From Enterobacter asburiae (GTDB taxonomy: Bacteria > Pseudomonadota > Gammaproteobacteria > Enterobacterales > Enterobacteriaceae), in assembly GCF_021440515.1 (NCBI RefSeq), contig NZ_JAKCMV010000043.1, positions 18,140 to 82,139 of the forward strand: a stretch of 64,000 nt of DNA, written 5' to 3'. Within the stretch, counting starts at the first letter, position 1; each line of letters begins with the position of its first letter. A model generated the notes under the pieces. That model searched no databases, was not told the origin of the DNA, and saw only the letters and a program-made list of their open reading frames with translations. Shown piece after piece: positions 61,369 through 64,000 of the stretch. A program made the position numbers and the translations under genes.

Positions 61369-62661
61369 ATGTCACGACACGTAAAAAGGACTGGTGCGCT
61401 CGTTGGCTGCGCGCTTTTACTTGTTAGTTGCGCTTCAAAACCACCCAAATCAGTCGTCACCCCTCTGCCGCCGGTGAGTCTACCCGGCCAGCAGACTAAC
61501 GAACCGATGCGCGGCATCTGGCTGGCGACAGTTTCGCGCCTCGACTGGCCTCCCGTGTCATCCGTGAACGTCAGCAGCCCTGACGTGCGTATTAACCTGC
61601 AAAAGCAGGCGCTGAAGGACAAGCTCGATAATCTCAAAAGCCTCGGCATTAACACCGTCTTCTTCCAGGTCAAGCCCGACGCTACCGCGCTGTGGGCGTC
61701 TAAAATCCTGCCGTGGTCAGATATGATGACGGGCACGATTGGCGAGTATCCGGGTTACGATCCGCTGCAATTTATGCTTGATGAAGCGCACAGGCGCGGG
61801 ATGAAGGTTCACGCCTGGTTCAACCCTTACCGCGTATCAACCAACATCAAGCCGTCGACCGTCGCCGCACTCAACAGAACGCTCTACCAGCATCCGTCCA
61901 GCGTCTATGTGCAACATCCTGAATGGATACGCACCTCGGGCGATCGGTTTGTGCTCGACCCGGGGATCCCGGAGGTGCGCGACTGGATAACCGCGGTCGT
62001 GACCGAGGTCGTCGCCAACTACGCGATAGACGGCGTCCAGTTTGATGACTACTTCTATACCGAAACGCGCGGTTCAGCGCTGAACGACAACCAGACCTTC
62101 CGGCGTTACGGCGCGGGGTTTGCCTCTAAGGCTGACTGGCGCAGACACAATACGCAGCAGCTGATTGCGCAGGTTTCTAAAGCGATCAAACAGCAAAAAC
62201 CCAACGTTGAGTTTGGCGTCAGCCCGGCGGGCGTCTGGCGAAACCGTTCGTTCGATCCCGCCGGGTCAGACACGCGCGGCGCAGCGGCTTACGACGAGTC
62301 TTTCGCGGATACGCGTCAGTGGGTGCAGCAGGGCCTGCTGGACTACATTGCGCCACAAATTTACTGGCCCTTCTCCCGCAGCGCGGCGCGTTATGACGTG
62401 CTGACAAAATGGTGGGCTGACGTGGTGAAACCGACGCACACGCGGCTGTATATCGGCATTGCGTTCTATAAGGTGGGCGAGCCGTCCAAAATGGAGCCGG
62501 ACTGGACGATGAACGGCGGCGTGCCGGAGCTGAAAAAGCAGCTGGATTTGAACGAGTCCCTGCCTGGCGTGAGCGGCACCATCCTCTTCCGCGAAGATTA
62601 CCTCAATAAGCCGCAGACGCAGGACGCGGTAAGCTACCTCAGAAACCGCTGGGGCAGCTAA
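61369..62661 (+). CDS. digH: DigH (YddW), divisome-localised glycosyl hydrolase lipoprotein
   Basis: A 430-residue lipoprotein closely matching E. coli DigH/YddW. Lipobox LVSC near residue 20 (ALLLVSC-ASKPPK), then a GH10-like TIM barrel (MRGIWLATVSRLDWPPVSS, GINTVFFQVKPDATALW, GMKVHAWFNPYRVS, DGVQFDDYFYT, EFGVSPAGVWRNRS, YIAPQIYWPFSRSAARYD). DigH cleaves denuded peptidoglycan glycans at the septum. The ATG at 61369 is preferred as it begins the signal; 61252 would lie within the preceding gene. A terminator follows. Confidence 0.93.
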   Translation: MSRHVKRTGALVGCALLLVSCASKPPKSVVTPLPPVSLPGQQTNEPMRGIWLATVSRLDWPPVSSVNVSSPDVRINLQKQALKDKLDNLKSLGINTVFFQVKPDATALWASKILPWSDMMTGTIGEYPGYDPLQFMLDEAHRRGMKVHAWFNPYRVSTNIKPSTVAALNRTLYQHPSSVYVQHPEWIRTSGDRFVLDPGIPEVRDWITAVVTEVVANYAIDGVQFDDYFYTETRGSALNDNQTFRRYGAGFASKADWRRHNTQQLIAQVSKAIKQQKPNVEFGVSPAGVWRNRSFDPAGSDTRGAAAYDESFADTRQWVQQGLLDYIAPQIYWPFSRSAARYDVLTKWWADVVKPTHTRLYIGIAFYKVGEPSKMEPDWTMNGGVPELKKQLDLNESLPGVSGTILFREDYLNKPQTQDAVSYLRNRWGS

Positions 62662-62667
62662 ACAGAC

Positions 62668-62698
62668 GGGCAGAAACGCACTGTTTCTGCCCTTTTTT
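62668..62698 (+). terminator. Terminator of digH
   Basis: GGGCAGAAAC-GCACT-GTTTCTGCCC is a 10-bp perfect stem followed by six Ts. A strong rightward terminator between digH and the convergent dsbG. Confidence 0.92.
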
Positions 62699-62699
62699 C

Positions 62700-63458
62700 T
62701 CAGGGTTTCGGCCCAAACATCTCCGTTAACTGTTTCTCGTCCGGTTTCCCTACTACCTGCCGAAGCTCGCTTTGCGCGTTCAGATAATAGATCGCGGGCG
62801 TGGCGTTCGCCCCCAGCGAGTCCATCAGCTTCTGATGCTGCTGTAAAATGGCGAAGGTCGAGCGCGGCGTTTCGCCCGGGTTTTTCGGCAGCGTTTTACC
62901 GCCGGAAAGCTCATACTTCCGCCAGGCGCTTACCGGATCTTTCGCGTTCAGAATAGCCGACGCATAGGGCCCGCTTTGCGGGTTGAGGAAGGCCACCAGC
63001 AGCGTGTTGAGCTGCACTTTTCCGGCCTTAACCCAGGGCTGCGCCTCGGACCAGAAGGCTTTGCAGTACGGGCAGAACGGATCGGCAAACACAAACACTT
63101 TGCGCGGCGCGTTGTCTGCGCCCTCTTTCAGCGGATGCGCGGCGTTAAGCGATTTCCACATCTCCCTGCCCAGCGGAATATAAATCTCTTTCTGGAAAAC
63201 CGCTTCGCTCAGGTTCTTACCCTTGTCGTCATACAGATAGCCGGAGATCACATGCCTGCCGTCGGGCGTTAAAAACAGCGTAACGCCCATATCCTGATAC
63301 TGTCCCAGCCATGCGGGGGCCCCGCCGGGCGCGTCGATCTTCTTAACGATCTTAATACCCTGCTGTTCGCCAAAATTTTTAATCACATCAGGCACCGCCT
63401 CTGCCGATATGGCGCGTCCCGCTATTGCCAGCAGGGAAAGTAACAGTAATTTTTTCAT
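62700..63458 (-). CDS. dsbG: DsbG, periplasmic thiol-disulfide isomerase/chaperone
   Basis: A 252-residue periplasmic protein with a signal peptide (MKKLLLLSLLAIAGRAISA), a DsbC-like N-terminal dimerisation domain and a thioredoxin fold with the CPYC active site (Cys129, Cys132 in FADPFCPYCKAFW). DAPGGAPAWLGQYQDMGVTLFLTPDGRHVISGYLYDDKG is characteristic of DsbG, which keeps single cysteines of periplasmic proteins reduced. The ATG at 63458 follows GGAG at the best spacing; 63464 and 63470 are alternatives. The CcdA-thioredoxin fusion in this window could affect the same redox pool. Confidence 0.94.
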   Translation of the reverse strand: MKKLLLLSLLAIAGRAISAEAVPDVIKNFGEQQGIKIVKKIDAPGGAPAWLGQYQDMGVTLFLTPDGRHVISGYLYDDKGKNLSEAVFQKEIYIPLGREMWKSLNAAHPLKEGADNAPRKVFVFADPFCPYCKAFWSEAQPWVKAGKVQLNTLLVAFLNPQSGPYASAILNAKDPVSAWRKYELSGGKTLPKNPGETPRSTFAILQQHQKLMDSLGANATPAIYYLNAQSELRQVVGKPDEKQLTEMFGPKP

Positions 63459-63528
63459 CTTCATCTCCATAATGAACGGGGCCTGATTTTTCAGCGCATG
63501 ACGACCATATCATTAAAACGAATGAATG

Positions 63529-63553
63529 AAAAAAAGGCCCCTTCCGGAGCCTT
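63529..63553 (-). terminator. Terminator of the chemoreceptor gene
   Basis: Read leftward, AGGCTCC-GGAA-GGGGCCT followed by six Ts. It ends the chemoreceptor gene that runs off the right edge. Confidence 0.85.
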
Positions 63554-63560
63554 TCACTTT

Positions 63561-64000
63561 TTACGCCCGGGCGGGCAGGCTAAAACTCGAAATACTCCGG
63601 GTAAGATGCTGCGCCTGTTCCTCCAGCGAGGCGGCCGCAGCGGCGGACTGCTGCACCAGGGCGGCGTTCTGCTGCGTCACGCCATCCATCTCGGTTACCG
63701 CCTGTCCAACCTGGCCGATGCCGCGGCTTTGCTCTTCCGAGGCCACCGAGATCTGCTCCATCAGCGTATTCACTTTATTCACCGACGTGATGATCGCATT
63801 GATAACATCCCCGGAACGGTTAACCAGCTCGGCACCGTTTTTCACGCTCATAACGGACTGGGCAATCAGGTTTTCGATATCCTTCGCGGCTACAGCGCTT
63901 TTCTGCGCCAGGGTGCGCACTTCACTCGCGACGACCGCAAATCCACGCCCCTGCGTACCGGCGCGGGCCGCTTCGACGGCAGCGTTCAGCGCCAGAATAT
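63561..64000 (-). CDS. Methyl-accepting chemotaxis protein, 5' end outside window
   Basis: The last 146 residues of a chemoreceptor signalling domain; the frame is open to the right edge. The hairpin tip [35 protein letters not shown] is complete, followed by the second helix with [45 protein letters not shown], a methylation helix. It ends FSLPARA without a visible NWETF-type tail. The sensor part and ligand are beyond the window. Confidence 0.92.
   Translation of the reverse strand, partial: ILALNAAVEAARAGTQGRGFAVVASEVRTLAQKSAVAAKDIENLIAQSVMSVKNGAELVNRSGDVINAIITSVNKVNTLMEQISVASEEQSRGIGQVGQAVTEMDGVTQQNAALVQQSAAAAASLEEQAQHLTRSISSFSLPARA

Noticed and set aside
1..64000. CRISPR arrays, rRNA, tRNA and insertion sequences
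   Set aside because: No evenly spaced repeats, no tRNA-like cloverleaf or CCA ends, and no transposase was recognised by eye; a dedicated scan could still find short or decayed ones.

Overview
The window is enterobacterial chromosome from the replication terminus, most likely Enterobacter or a close relative such as Lelliottia or Leclercia. Most genes have recognisable E. coli counterparts (ydcL, ydcO, sutR, rlhA, yncJ, ydeE, eamA, marRAB/C, sotB, ptrR, sad, glsB, yneG, dgcF, uxaB, yneE, tam, paoABCD, digH, dsbG) in blocks that mostly run in the reverse of E. coli order. Coding DNA is GC-rich, and REP-type palindromes sit between genes. The terminus assignment rests on sites read directly: a dif site at 53045-53072, a Tus/Ter-like site at 36388-36403 oriented to stop forks coming from dif, two perfect MatP matS sites (3089, 12460), and KOPS octamers that point toward dif from both sides.

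Layout. 1-7.7 kb: ydcL end, an EamA exporter divergent from an AraC regulator, ydcO/sutR, rlhA, yncJ and a small exported protein. 7.8-16.3 kb: a GlxA-type regulator divergent from a rhodanese, a MetE-like methyltransferase behind three MetJ boxes, and the urea transporter urtABCDE behind a sigma-54 promoter and an NtrC-like site. 16.3-22.7 kb: zinT with a Zur box and a TTG start, ydeE, eamA, the mar locus with its operator and marbox, and sotB. 22.8-34.2 kb: tandem PhzF paralogues, an acetyltransferase, ptrR/sad, a chemoreceptor inserted before glsB-yneG, then three consecutive diguanylate cyclases (MASE1, MASE2 and GAF types). 34.2-39.0 kb: uxaB, bestrophin yneE and four acetyltransferases.

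39.0-43.6 kb holds a module that deserves attention: an exported epoxide-hydrolase-like enzyme, an OmpR-type regulator and its sensor kinase, then a CcdA-thioredoxin fusion. TGTATC direct/inverted repeats lie in front of both the first gene and the fusion gene, suggesting one small regulon of envelope enzymes. 43.6-48.9 kb: tam, a Nudix hydrolase divergent from a DeoR regulator, a cytoplasmic GH28 enzyme, a DUF4406 protein and a second, divergent asd.

49.1-52.8 kb is an apparent antibacterial effector-immunity island beside dif: a 769-residue protein with a C-terminal N-acetylmuramidase domain, followed by two AT-rich exported proteins that look like immunity proteins. Each of these is followed by a copy of a 74-bp repeat (60/74 identical) able to form a hairpin. 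53.3-58.7 kb is paoABCD plus a MocA-like cytidylyltransferase. 58.8-64 kb: a nitroreductase, a stand-alone HNH nuclease of restriction type, a VF530 protein, digH, dsbG and the end of a chemoreceptor. No rRNA, tRNA, insertion sequence or CRISPR array was recognised. Sequence identities to E. coli are from memory, not from a search.
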